DNA of 64,000 bases from Dryocola sp036489025 (lineage in GTDB: Bacteria; Pseudomonadota; Gammaproteobacteria; Enterobacterales; Enterobacteriaceae), in contig DASXGN010000035.1 in assembly GCA_036489025.1 (NCBI GenBank), positions 1-64,000 on the forward strand. Reading direction: 5' to 3'. Position numbers and translations under genes: made by a program. Of this stretch, positions 52,007-59,831 are shown piece after piece; position 1 is the first letter of the stretch, and each line of letters opens with the position of its first letter. Under the pieces are notes generated by a model. That model was not told the DNA's origin and ran no database searches. It was given only the letters and a program-made list of their open reading frames with translations.

Positions 52007-53332
52007 ATGCAAGCATCCATCGCCACCGCTATTGATAGCGAGACCGACGCCGCGCCGGTCAACTCCCGAGGAAAAGTGGTCGTTGCCTCTCTGGTCGGCA
52101 CCGCCATCGAATTCTTCGACTTCTATATTTATGCCACCGCCGCGGTGATTGTCTTCCCGCACATTTTCTTCCCGCAGGGCGACCCGACAGCCGCAACGCT
52201 ACAGTCGCTGGCTACCTTCGCCATTGCGTTTATCGCTCGCCCTATCGGCTCCGCGCTATTCGGCCACTTTGGCGACCGCGTGGGCCGTAAAGTCACGCTG
52301 GTTGCCTCATTGCTGACCATGGGCGTTTCTACGGTGGTTATCGGCCTGCTGCCGAGCTACGAAACCATCGGCGTTCTGGCACCGATGCTGTTGGCGCTGG
52401 CGCGCTTTGGCCAGGGTCTGGGGTTGGGTGGAGAATGGGGCGGCGCGGCGCTGCTAGCCACCGAGAACGCCCCTCCGCGCAAGCGTGCGCTGTATGGCTC
52501 ATTCCCACAGCTGGGCGCCCCCATTGGCTTCTTCTTTGCCAACGGAACCTTCCTGCTGCTTTCCTGGCTGCTGACCGACGAGCAGTTCATGTCCTGGGGC
52601 TGGCGCGTGCCGTTTATTCTCTCCGCCGTGCTGGTGATCATTGGCCTGTACGTTCGCGTCTCGCTGCACGAAACGCCGGTATTTGCGAAGATTGCCAAAG
52701 CGGGCAAGCAGGTGAAGGTGCCGATGGGCACGCTTCTCACCAAACATCTGAAGGCGACGATTCTCGGCACCTTTATCATGCTCGCCACCTACACGCTGTT
52801 CTACATCATGACGGTCTACTCGATGACCTTCAGCACCGCCGCCGCTCCGGCTGGCCTGGGCTTCTCGCGCAATGACGTGCTGTGGATGCTGATGATGGCG
52901 GTGATTGGTTTTGGCGTGATGGTGCCGATTGCGGGCTACCTCGCAGATGCGTTTGGCCGCCGCAAAAGCATGATTGTCATCACCAGCCTGATGATTATCT
53001 TCGCGCTGTTCGTCTTCCCGCCGCTGCTGGGTTCCGGCAGCCAGGCGCTGGTGATGGCATATTTGCTGATTGGCCTGAGCCTGATGGGGCTGACTTTTGG
53101 CCCAATGGGCGCGCTGCTGCCGGAGCTGTTCCCGACCGAGGTGCGCTATACCGGGGCATCCTTCTCTTATAACGTGGCGTCGATTCTGGGCGCCTCCGTC
53201 GCGCCGTATATCGCCACCTGGCTACAGGCCAATTACGGCCTGTTCTACGTCGGCGTTTATCTGGCTTCGATGTCCGTGCTGACGCTGATTGCGCTGCTGC
53301 TGACGAAAGAGACGCGCCACCAGGCGCTGTAA
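52007..53332 (+). CDS. yhjE: MFS metabolite:H+ symporter YhjE
   Basis: YhjE is a 12-segment MFS transporter of the metabolite:H+ symporter family (ProP/ShiA-like); the substrate is not established. The 441-residue product carries the MFS loop motif GHFGDRVGRK (about residue 86) and GQGLGLGGEWGGAALL (about 138). It is closely similar to E. coli YhjE (440) throughout. It ends at a terminator facing ccdB. Confidence 0.95.
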   Translation: MQASIATAIDSETDAAPVNSRGKVVVASLVGTAIEFFDFYIYATAAVIVFPHIFFPQGDPTAATLQSLATFAIAFIARPIGSALFGHFGDRVGRKVTLVASLLTMGVSTVVIGLLPSYETIGVLAPMLLALARFGQGLGLGGEWGGAALLATENAPPRKRALYGSFPQLGAPIGFFFANGTFLLLSWLLTDEQFMSWGWRVPFILSAVLVIIGLYVRVSLHETPVFAKIAKAGKQVKVPMGTLLTKHLKATILGTFIMLATYTLFYIMTVYSMTFSTAAAPAGLGFSRNDVLWMLMMAVIGFGVMVPIAGYLADAFGRRKSMIVITSLMIIFALFVFPPLLGSGSQALVMAYLLIGLSLMGLTFGPMGALLPELFPTEVRYTGASFSYNVASILGASVAPYIATWLQANYGLFYVGVYLASMSVLTLIALLLTKETRHQAL

Positions 53333-53334
53333 AA

Positions 53335-53363
53335 TAAAACAGCGCGGTGAAAGCCGCGCTGTC
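53335..53363. terminator. Bidirectional terminator between yhjE and ccdB
   Basis: ACAGCGCGG (53339-53347) pairs with CCGCGCTGT (53354-53362) around TGAAAG. AAAA on the left serves the minus strand. It separates convergent yhjE and ccdAB. Confidence 0.85.
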
Positions 53364-53365
53364 AT

Positions 53366-53674
53366 TCAAACACCATCAAAAATAAAATCTACCGCGCTTT
53401 TAATCTCCACTCTCCAGGGCGTGGCATTACCCACCTCTTCCCGGAGGATCGTTGCCTCTACGCTGGCCATTTCATGGGTCATCACGAGGAGCTTTTCCCC
53501 TTCAACTTCGAGAATCGGACATATTTGTTCCGGTAACCGGGCCTGAACATGGGAAAGGTGAACCAGAGGAATGGCCACGCGAGTCGCCAGAACATCAACG
53601 ACATCGCTTTGTATATCAATCAAATAAGGATAATTATTGTTGCGACTGCCGTGGCGATAGAGACGATATTGCAT
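53366..53674 (-). CDS. ccdB: CcdB-family toxin (gyrase poison homologue)
   Basis: CcdB toxins poison DNA gyrase. The product from the ATG at 53674 has 102 residues (MQYRLYRHGSRNNNYPYLID) and shows family features: YLIDIQSDVVD, RVAIPLV, LVMTHEMASV and the C-terminal VDFIFDGV. The tail ends DGV, like the chromosomal O157-type CcdB (DGI), rather than WGI of plasmid F. A leucine-type start two codons upstream is unlikely. Its ATG lies 2 bases after the ccdA stop, giving tight coupling. Toxicity is not proven by sequence. Confidence 0.92.
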   Translation of the reverse strand: MQYRLYRHGSRNNNYPYLIDIQSDVVDVLATRVAIPLVHLSHVQARLPEQICPILEVEGEKLLVMTHEMASVEATILREEVGNATPWRVEIKSAVDFIFDGV

Positions 53675-53676
53675 AG

Positions 53677-53904
53677 TCAAAACTTCCGATGTTCATCCGC
53701 AAAGTTTCCGCACTGTTCCGTGATGCGATTAAGCTCCTGCAAACCTTCACGATTACGTTGCTTCCACTGCTGACGTTCTATTTCCTCAAGATGCTGGGCG
53801 ATAACCATGCTCAGACGCTGTGACAAATTAAGCCCGTGGGCGCGAGCACGCAAATAGAGATCGTCATCCAGGGTGACGCTCACGGTCCGTTTTGGACTTT
53901 TCAT
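53677..53904 (-). CDS. ccdA: CcdA-family antitoxin
   Basis: CcdA has an N-terminal ribbon-helix-helix DNA-binding domain and a C-terminal tail that wraps CcdB. With the ATG at 53904 it has 75 residues: KRTVSVTLDDDLYLRARAHG (RHH), then a Glu/Arg/Gln-rich tail ending CGNFADEHRKF. The ATG at 53904 has no Shine-Dalgarno at normal distance. An AGAGGA at 53925-53930 is ideally placed for an in-frame ATA at 53914-53916. The true start may therefore be non-standard or the first transcribed ATG may be used without it. Confidence 0.9.
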   Translation of the reverse strand: MKSPKRTVSVTLDDDLYLRARAHGLNLSQRLSMVIAQHLEEIERQQWKQRNREGLQELNRITEQCGNFADEHRKF

Positions 53905-53930
53905 CGCGGTGTTTATGGTATTTTTCCTCT

Positions 53931-53967
53931 TGTACGAAGCACGTGTTGCACACACATGCTTCGTACA
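53931..53967 (-). promoter_or_regulatory. Inverted repeat upstream of ccdA, probable operator
   Basis: TGTACGAAGCACGTG (53931-53945) and CACATGCTTCGTACA (53953-53967) are 15-base inverted arms with one mismatch around a 7-base centre. The repeat lies directly upstream of the ccdA Shine-Dalgarno, where a CcdAB complex would autorepress, as known for the family. Binding is inferred. Confidence 0.72.
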
Positions 53968-53997
53968 CTATTTAAGCAGCCAGTCAAGCTAACAAGA

Positions 53998-56064
53998 TCA
54001 CTTCTTCATCTGCCCAAGAATTCGGCTGCACTGGTTATCGTTGCCTTCTGAAGGCGAGATAAGCGCGAGCAGCGCGGCGGCGGGCGTGACTAAGGTTGCC
54101 AGCGCGGCGGCGACTGCGCCGCGGGCAATCAGCGGCCCGGCTTTCACACCGGCATCCGGGTTTTTGAACGTGCCGCGCACGTACAGCGGCGAGCGCAGAG
54201 TAATAATTCGAATCCCTTTACTCTCCGGATCGATGGTTAAATCGAGGCGTTCAGTGGCGAAGTTGGTGGTGCCGGTCACGTTGATGAGCGAATTTTCAGT
54301 ATCAAACGCAAAGATGCGCGGAGTGGCAACGCCGCCCCGGAGATCGAGGTTCGCGGCGGCGCAGTTGATGCGCACTTCGTCATCGCCAAAGATCTGCCCG
54401 ACGATGTAATTCCCCACGTTGAGGCCAACGATTTCCATCAGATTGCGGCTGATTAATCCGTCGTTCATCAGTAGCTTAAGATTGCCATCGCTGCTGCCCA
54501 GCAGGGCCGCTACCGAATTGCCGCGCCCGCGAATATCCGCGTCGCCGTTTAGCTCGCCGAGCGTTTTCTGCATCGACTCCACCTTAGGCATCAGCTGTTT
54601 GAGCTGCAAACGACGCGCCTTGATGTCCGCCTTGCCCTGCATCGGCTTCTTGTCGCCTTCAAGATGAATATTGGCGCTGATGGTGCCGCCCGCCATGCCA
54701 AACTTAAGCGGCTGGAGACGCAGGTCGGCGTTATTCAGGATCACGTGAGTCGACAGATCGCTCAGCGGCAGCGTACCGCTGTGCTCAATGCGGCCGCCTT
54801 TAAAGCGCACGTCCGCATCCATCACGTTCCATTTGTCCGTTTCAAAGCGATCGTACGGCAGCACTTTGTCGGCGGGCTGCACGGTTTTCTCGCCTTTTTG
54901 CTCCTCGGCCTTTTTGCTTTGCTGCGCCCCTTTACCGGAATCCACGCCGATGAGCGGGCCTAAATCCGCCAGCCGCAGCTGTTTCGACTCCAGATCGCCC
55001 TCGAGCTTCGGCCTCGGTTTGCCCTGGGTGAAGGTCAAAGAACCGTGAATATCGCTGTCGCCGATGCGACCGTTGAAATTTTGATAGCGGAAGACCGAGC
55101 CTTTCTCCGTGTCAATTTTCGCCAGCAGGTGCCCATCCGTTTCAAACGGCGGCGTATCAGGCAGCAGCACGCCGGTCAGATCGTAGAGGTTGCCCAGCGA
55201 ATCACCGGAGAATTTCAGGCGTAAATCCACGCCGCCCATTTTCATCGGATCGTTAATAGTGCCGATAAGCGCCACGCGGGAGCTACCCGAGCGAACGTCT
55301 GCCTGAACGGGGAAAGCCGTATCCCCTTCGCTGCGCAGGGCCAGCATGCCGCCAATTTTCCCCGTGCCTTCAATGGGCTCGCCGTTATAGCGGCCATTCA
55401 CCTTCAGGCCGAAGACGTAATCACCCGCGCTGGCAGCATCTTTTCCGGTTGGCTTCGCGCCGGAGACTTCGTTAAATGGCAGCGGCTTGCCCAGCGGATC
55501 GACGATGATCTCCATGTCCGCTTTCGTCACCTTGTCGTCAACGGATATCCGTCCTTTATCGAACAGAATATTGTCCATGCGGAACGACCAGGCGGACGGC
55601 GGCGCGTTGGGATCTTTGTTCTCGTCTCCCGCGAGGTGAAACGTCCAGTTGTTGTTCTTTTCGGACAGGCGAACGATCCGCGCATCAGGCTGAACCAGCT
55701 TGATCCACGGGATATAAACGGTTTTGGTGAGCAGCGCTAGCGGCGCAAGCGTGGCATCTACGCGCGGCAAATGCACCATGGTAACTTCGGGAATATCCGG
55801 GGGATTGCCGAGAATAATATCTTCGGCGTGAACGTGCGGCCAGGGCACCCAGCTTCGCCAGCCTGTTTCTTCCTTATTGCGTTCCCAGGCCACGCCCAAA
55901 TCGCCGCGTATGGCAAAGGGACGGTTCAGTTCCGTCGAGACTTTTTGGTTGATGGTCGGTTTGAGCCTGTTCCAGTCAAACGTAGCAATCACGATGATTA
56001 CCACCACAACCAACAACAATAAAACCCCGACAACTCCGCTGATAACTTTACTGGTTCTCGTCAT
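53998..56064 (-). CDS. yhjG: AsmA family protein YhjG
   Basis: This is a large envelope protein of the AsmA family, members of which are implicated in lipid transport between membranes. The 688-residue product has one N-terminal membrane anchor (about residues 8-30, VISGVVGVLLLLVVVVIIVI), then a long beta-rich periplasmic region and the AsmA C-terminal domain (NADLRLQPLKFGMAGGTISA). Its length matches E. coli YhjG (about 690). It lies between ccdAB and pdeH. Confidence 0.93.
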   Translation of the reverse strand: MTRTSKVISGVVGVLLLLVVVVIIVIATFDWNRLKPTINQKVSTELNRPFAIRGDLGVAWERNKEETGWRSWVPWPHVHAEDIILGNPPDIPEVTMVHLPRVDATLAPLALLTKTVYIPWIKLVQPDARIVRLSEKNNNWTFHLAGDENKDPNAPPSAWSFRMDNILFDKGRISVDDKVTKADMEIIVDPLGKPLPFNEVSGAKPTGKDAASAGDYVFGLKVNGRYNGEPIEGTGKIGGMLALRSEGDTAFPVQADVRSGSSRVALIGTINDPMKMGGVDLRLKFSGDSLGNLYDLTGVLLPDTPPFETDGHLLAKIDTEKGSVFRYQNFNGRIGDSDIHGSLTFTQGKPRPKLEGDLESKQLRLADLGPLIGVDSGKGAQQSKKAEEQKGEKTVQPADKVLPYDRFETDKWNVMDADVRFKGGRIEHSGTLPLSDLSTHVILNNADLRLQPLKFGMAGGTISANIHLEGDKKPMQGKADIKARRLQLKQLMPKVESMQKTLGELNGDADIRGRGNSVAALLGSSDGNLKLLMNDGLISRNLMEIVGLNVGNYIVGQIFGDDEVRINCAAANLDLRGGVATPRIFAFDTENSLINVTGTTNFATERLDLTIDPESKGIRIITLRSPLYVRGTFKNPDAGVKAGPLIARGAVAAALATLVTPAAALLALISPSEGNDNQCSRILGQMKK

Positions 56065-56126
56065 GCCTTCACCTTCCTGCTTTGGCTAACTTTATTTAAA
56101 GATAGTTTAGCGTCAGCAAAACGGCA

Positions 56127-56903
56127 TCAGGGAAGGCGAATCAGCACGTTTTCCAGGTTTTCAAACGGCACGGGGCGGGAAAGATAATACCCCTGCGCGG
56201 CAAAGGCCGGGGAAGACTGCACGTCTCGCCATTCATCTATTGTTTCAACGCCTTCAACGATCACACCTTTGCAGTAGCGGTTCATTAGCTGCAGCAGCCC
56301 GGTAAACAGCGTGCGGCCCTCTTCACTTTTACGCAGCATGATGAACAGGTCGCGCGCAACTTTGATGTAGTCGTAGCGGACTTCGCTCAGGGCCGAGAAA
56401 TTGGCCATGCCGGTGCCAAAGTCGTCGAGCCACAGCGGGCCAAATTCGTGCATCCGCGCAAGGGTTGCCGCCTGCGGCTGGGTGATGTGTTCCACCAGCT
56501 CAAAGCGCACCCACGGCAGCTTATCGATCAGCGCCAGAATCGGCTGGTGATATTTCATTGCCATCAGGGTCGGGCCGTCAACGTTGACCGAAGCCAGAAT
56601 GCTGTGGCCGATAAATGTGGCCTGCCACTCTTCCAGCAGATGCAGCTGCTCTTCAATCACATTCAGGCGGCTACGCGTGGAAATCGACGCAAAGTAGCGG
56701 TCCGGCGGAATGCGGATGTCCGGCTCACCCGGATGCGTCACCACCGTCAGCAGCTCCACCGCCATTAACGCGCCGTCGATTTTGTAAATCGGCTGAAAGG
56801 TATACTGTCGATGGCACTGTAGCCAAAATCGCCGTTCCTGCAAACTTTCGATACTCGCTTCAGCCGTGTTAAGCCGGTGAGTGATCTGCTTCAACTTCAT
56901 CAT
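56127..56903 (-). CDS. pdeH: Cyclic-di-GMP phosphodiesterase PdeH (YhjH)
   Basis: PdeH lowers c-di-GMP so flagella rotate freely; it is a class III flagellar gene in E. coli. The 258-residue protein is a stand-alone EAL domain with ELL at residues 50-52 in place of EAL, DDFGTG (160-165), DYIKVARDL (Lys181) and VEGVET (Glu218). The catalytic residues are kept. There are no sensory or membrane segments. An exact sigma-28 promoter lies upstream. Two consecutive ATGs make the start uncertain by one codon. Confidence 0.95.
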   Translation of the reverse strand: MMKLKQITHRLNTAEASIESLQERRFWLQCHRQYTFQPIYKIDGALMAVELLTVVTHPGEPDIRIPPDRYFASISTRSRLNVIEEQLHLLEEWQATFIGHSILASVNVDGPTLMAMKYHQPILALIDKLPWVRFELVEHITQPQAATLARMHEFGPLWLDDFGTGMANFSALSEVRYDYIKVARDLFIMLRKSEEGRTLFTGLLQLMNRYCKGVIVEGVETIDEWRDVQSSPAFAAQGYYLSRPVPFENLENVLIRLP

Positions 56904-56947
56904 GCACGTCCTGTTTGACTTGATAACTCAGGTGGCTCGTCGAAAGG

Positions 56948-56974
56948 TTATCGGCGTCGTGATTGATAACTTTA
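56948..56974 (-). promoter_or_regulatory. Sigma-28 (FliA) promoter of pdeH
   Basis: On the minus strand TAAA (56971-56974) is followed after exactly 15 bases by GCCGATAA (56948-56955), the full sigma-28 consensus. It lies 45-71 bases upstream of the pdeH start and predicts flagellar class III control. Confidence 0.92.
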
Positions 56975-57049
56975 TGTTCATCATTGAGGCAAAGTGGTCT
57001 TCGCGGGTTTATGTCACAGCCTCAATAAGCTGGCACAGCTCAAAGTTTT

Positions 57050-57066
57050 CCGAAACGGTGTTTTAA
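57050..57066 (+). promoter_or_regulatory. Candidate KdgR operator upstream of kdgK
   Basis: CCGAAACGGTGTTTTAA fits the semi-palindromic KdgR box (GAAAC-N3-GTTTT core at 57052-57064) and lies about 70 bases upstream of kdgK, a known KdgR target in E. coli. Confidence 0.5.
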
Positions 57067-57134
57067 AATGTTTGACTCGTTTTTGGGCTCGGCCCACACT
57101 GTCGGCAATTTTTAAAAATTCAGGTTCTCAACTT

Positions 57135-58067
57135 ATGCCAAACCGGAAAATTGCCGTTATCGGCGAATGTATGATTGAACTGTCGCAAAAAGGGCCAGAA
57201 GTCAGCCGCGGCTTCGGCGGCGATACCCTTAACACCTCCGTTTACCTTGCCCGCCAGGTTAAACCTGCCGACCTGGAAGTGCATTACGTCACGGCGTTGG
57301 GAGAAGATAACTTCAGCCAGCAAATGCTGGATGCGTGGCGCGAAGAGAACGTGCATACCGAACTCACTCAGCGTCTTGAACACCGCCTGCCGGGCCTGTA
57401 CTACATCGAAACCGACGCTCAGGGCGAACGCACCTTTTACTACTGGCGCAACGAAGCGGCAGCGCGTTTCTGGCTCGAAAGCGAGCAGGCTGAGGCCATC
57501 TGCGCCGAGCTGGCCCGCTTTGACTACCTGTACCTGAGCGGCATTAGCCTTGCCATTCTTAACGCCGCCAGCCGCGAAAAATTAATGGCGCTGCTGGGCA
57601 AAGCGCGAGCCAACGGCTGCAAAGTGATTTTCGACAACAATTACCGCCCGCGCCTGTGGGCGAGTAAAGAAGAGACGCAGCGGGTTTATCAGCAAATGCT
57701 GGCCTGTACGGACATCGCCTTCCTGACGTTAGATGACGAAGACCTGCTGTGGGGCGAAAAGCCGGTTGCAGAAGTGATTCAGCGCACGCAGGCGGCTGGC
57801 GTGAGCGAAGTGGTGATTAAGCGCGGCGCGGAGTCCTGCCTGGTGGCGAGTGAGGGCGAGAAGCTGCTTGAGGTTCCAGCGGTGAAGCTGCCAAAAGAGA
57901 AAGTCATCGATACTACCGCGGCGGGTGACTCATTCAGCGCGGGCTATCTGGCCGTTCGCCTGACCGGCGGCAGCGCGGAAGAAGCCGCGAAACGCGGACA
58001 CCTGACGGCGAGCACCGTGATTCAATATCGCGGAGCCATTATTCCTGAAGCGGCAATGCCTGATTAA
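57135..58067 (+). CDS. kdgK: 2-keto-3-deoxygluconate kinase
   Basis: KdgK phosphorylates 2-keto-3-deoxygluconate to KDPG for entry into the Entner-Doudoroff pathway. With the start at 57135 (MPNRKIAVIGECMIELSQKG) it has 310 residues (E. coli 309). It is a PfkB/ribokinase family protein with GGDTLNTSVYLARQ near residue 30 and the catalytic DTTAAGDSFSAGYL (about residue 257, catalytic Asp in GD). A 47-residue upstream extension covers the pdeH-kdgK regulatory region and is rejected. Confidence 0.96.
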   Translation: MPNRKIAVIGECMIELSQKGPEVSRGFGGDTLNTSVYLARQVKPADLEVHYVTALGEDNFSQQMLDAWREENVHTELTQRLEHRLPGLYYIETDAQGERTFYYWRNEAAARFWLESEQAEAICAELARFDYLYLSGISLAILNAASREKLMALLGKARANGCKVIFDNNYRPRLWASKEETQRVYQQMLACTDIAFLTLDDEDLLWGEKPVAEVIQRTQAAGVSEVVIKRGAESCLVASEGEKLLEVPAVKLPKEKVIDTTAAGDSFSAGYLAVRLTGGSAEEAAKRGHLTASTVIQYRGAIIPEAAMPD

Positions 58068-58075
58068 CATCATCC

Positions 58076-58118
58076 CCTCACCCCGCCCTCTCCTTCAAGG
58101 GAGAGGTCTGGGGTGAGG
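58076..58118. repeat. GC-rich hairpin repeat between kdgK and yhjJ
   Basis: CCTCACCCC and GGGGTGAGG pair outside a CCTCTCC/GGAGAGG stem with loop TTCAAG. It is a short relative of the nirD-nirC repeat and lies between convergent genes, so it may also serve as a terminator. Confidence 0.75.
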
Positions 58119-58129
58119 CTATCCAGCAG

Positions 58130-59614
58130 CTACGCGGCCGGCGGAATATCCGAAACGTCCTGCTTAGGGCTATCATTCAGCGGCTGCGGCTGAGCAGGTT
58201 TCATCACCTTATCCCACGTGGCCTGCAGCTCCTTCATATTGAACTCCGGCTCGCCCTTCGGCTGCAGCAGTACCAGAGACATATCCTGGGAAAGCTGCTG
58301 GCGCAGATCCTGATTGAGCATGTTCACCGTCAGGCTGTTCAGGAAGTCCTGGCGCAGCTTCTGATACTGCTCCGGCGCGATATCCACCACCTGATTTTGC
58401 AGCGAGCGCAGGCGCTGGCTGATCAGCACGTCGGTATCGGTGCGGGCATAGGTGGCGAACAGCTTCGTCAGCTCCGTGCTCTTCTGCGCGATCAGCGCGT
58501 CGAACTCTTCCTGCGACAGCCCCTTATCACGCACCTTAAGCAGCTCATGGCCGACGGAGGCCAGATTGGCATTCAGTTTGTCGTTTGGCGTATCGAGATT
58601 GATGCCGCACTGCGCACGCTGATACAGCACGCGGCAGTCGAAGCTCAGATTGAGGTCTTTAGCGCTACCTTTGCTGAGATTCTGCTGAACGTGCCAGAAC
58701 AGCGCCTCGCGGGCCAGATCTGCGCGCCAGTAGCGCAGCAGCGCGGCGGATTCGCGGATGGGCTGCCACGGGGTATCCCACATCAGCGACAGGCGATCCT
58801 GGCGCACGCTGTCGGTCATCAGGCTGACCGGTTCTGGCTTGAGAGGGGAAAGCGTCGGGACCGGAGCGGGCGTTTCGCGTTTGCCTTTCAGCTCGCCGAA
58901 AGTTTTATTGATTTGCTCCGCAACGCTGCGGCTGTCCACGTTGCCGACCACAATCAGCGTCATGGCGTCCGGGGTGTACCATTTTTTATAGAAGCTATCG
59001 AGCTGATCAGCGTCTACCGGCTGCTTAAGGTTTTCCGCCGGGTCATGGCCCAACAGCGCGGAGCCTTTCAGGCGATAGCGCCACCAGCTGTCCTGAGTGT
59101 CCATCGGCCAGGTGGCGACCATATCCTGCGTTTGCAGGGCGGTGTTCACCGTTTCAGGCGTAATCGCCATATTGCCGCTGCTGTCCGCCAAAAACGTCAG
59201 CGCTTCTTTCAGAAGATCGTTGCGGTTATTGGGCAGGCTGAGATTAAACAGCGTGAAATCATAGGAAACGATAACCGGCGGCAGAGGACGCGAGGGATCG
59301 ACGCTCTGCTGCCATAACGAACGCGCCTGCAGCGGTTGCAGGCTGCCGTGCTGAGTCAGTGCCAGACGAGGCAAAAAGTGGCTGTAGCCGCTCTGCTGGG
59401 TGCTCTCGGTTAAGGAGCCGGTGTTCACCATCAGACGGATTTCTACACGATCGCTGGGGCGCTGGGGAGTGGCAAGCACCTGCCACTGGAAACCATTTGC
59501 AAGCTGGCCCCCCTGCCAGGCTGGATCGGGCTGTAGCGTTTCTGCCTGCACGTTACCGGCGGCGGCGACCAACAGCAATCCGCCAGCTAAGAGTCGAATT
59601 TTGGTGCCCTGCAT
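58130..59614 (-). CDS. yhjJ: M16-family metallopeptidase-like protein YhjJ (catalytic motif lost)
   Basis: This periplasmic protein has the insulinase (M16) fold. The 494-residue product has a signal peptide (MQGTKIRLLAGGLLLVAAAG, cleavage after VQA). Where active M16 enzymes have HxxEH, this one has HFLPR (residues 79-83), so the catalytic Glu and second His are missing and it is predicted to be proteolytically inactive. E. coli YhjJ (498) lacks the motif as well. Its function is unknown. It lies between kdgK and dctA. Confidence 0.92.
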   Translation of the reverse strand: MQGTKIRLLAGGLLLVAAAGNVQAETLQPDPAWQGGQLANGFQWQVLATPQRPSDRVEIRLMVNTGSLTESTQQSGYSHFLPRLALTQHGSLQPLQARSLWQQSVDPSRPLPPVIVSYDFTLFNLSLPNNRNDLLKEALTFLADSSGNMAITPETVNTALQTQDMVATWPMDTQDSWWRYRLKGSALLGHDPAENLKQPVDADQLDSFYKKWYTPDAMTLIVVGNVDSRSVAEQINKTFGELKGKRETPAPVPTLSPLKPEPVSLMTDSVRQDRLSLMWDTPWQPIRESAALLRYWRADLAREALFWHVQQNLSKGSAKDLNLSFDCRVLYQRAQCGINLDTPNDKLNANLASVGHELLKVRDKGLSQEEFDALIAQKSTELTKLFATYARTDTDVLISQRLRSLQNQVVDIAPEQYQKLRQDFLNSLTVNMLNQDLRQQLSQDMSLVLLQPKGEPEFNMKELQATWDKVMKPAQPQPLNDSPKQDVSDIPPAA

Positions 59615-59739
59615 GTGAACCCCTGAGAAACATTCCTGGTTAAAAAGTATAACGGCGGCGCAGCATGACCTGAAATAACCGACGTTGGCGACGTTTCACC
59701 ACTCCGTTTGACCGCATCCGCGCGAAAACGTCACGTAAA

Positions 59740-59764
59740 AATAAAAAAAATAGCCAAGGGCTAT
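59740..59764 (-). terminator. dctA rho-independent terminator
   Basis: On the minus strand ATAGCC and GGCTAT pair around CTT (59750-59764) and are followed by eight Ts. It lies about 70 bases after the dctA stop. Confidence 0.85.
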
Positions 59765-59831
59765 CGTAGTTGGGGGTAATTATGCGCAGTCACCCGCAGC
59801 GAGGGCAAGTCGCCGCGGGCAATTGAGGGGA

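Noticed and set aside
58397..59317. A 306-codon open frame on the plus strand opposite yhjJ
   Set aside because: Antisense shadow; no domains and no promoter or ribosome-binding site.
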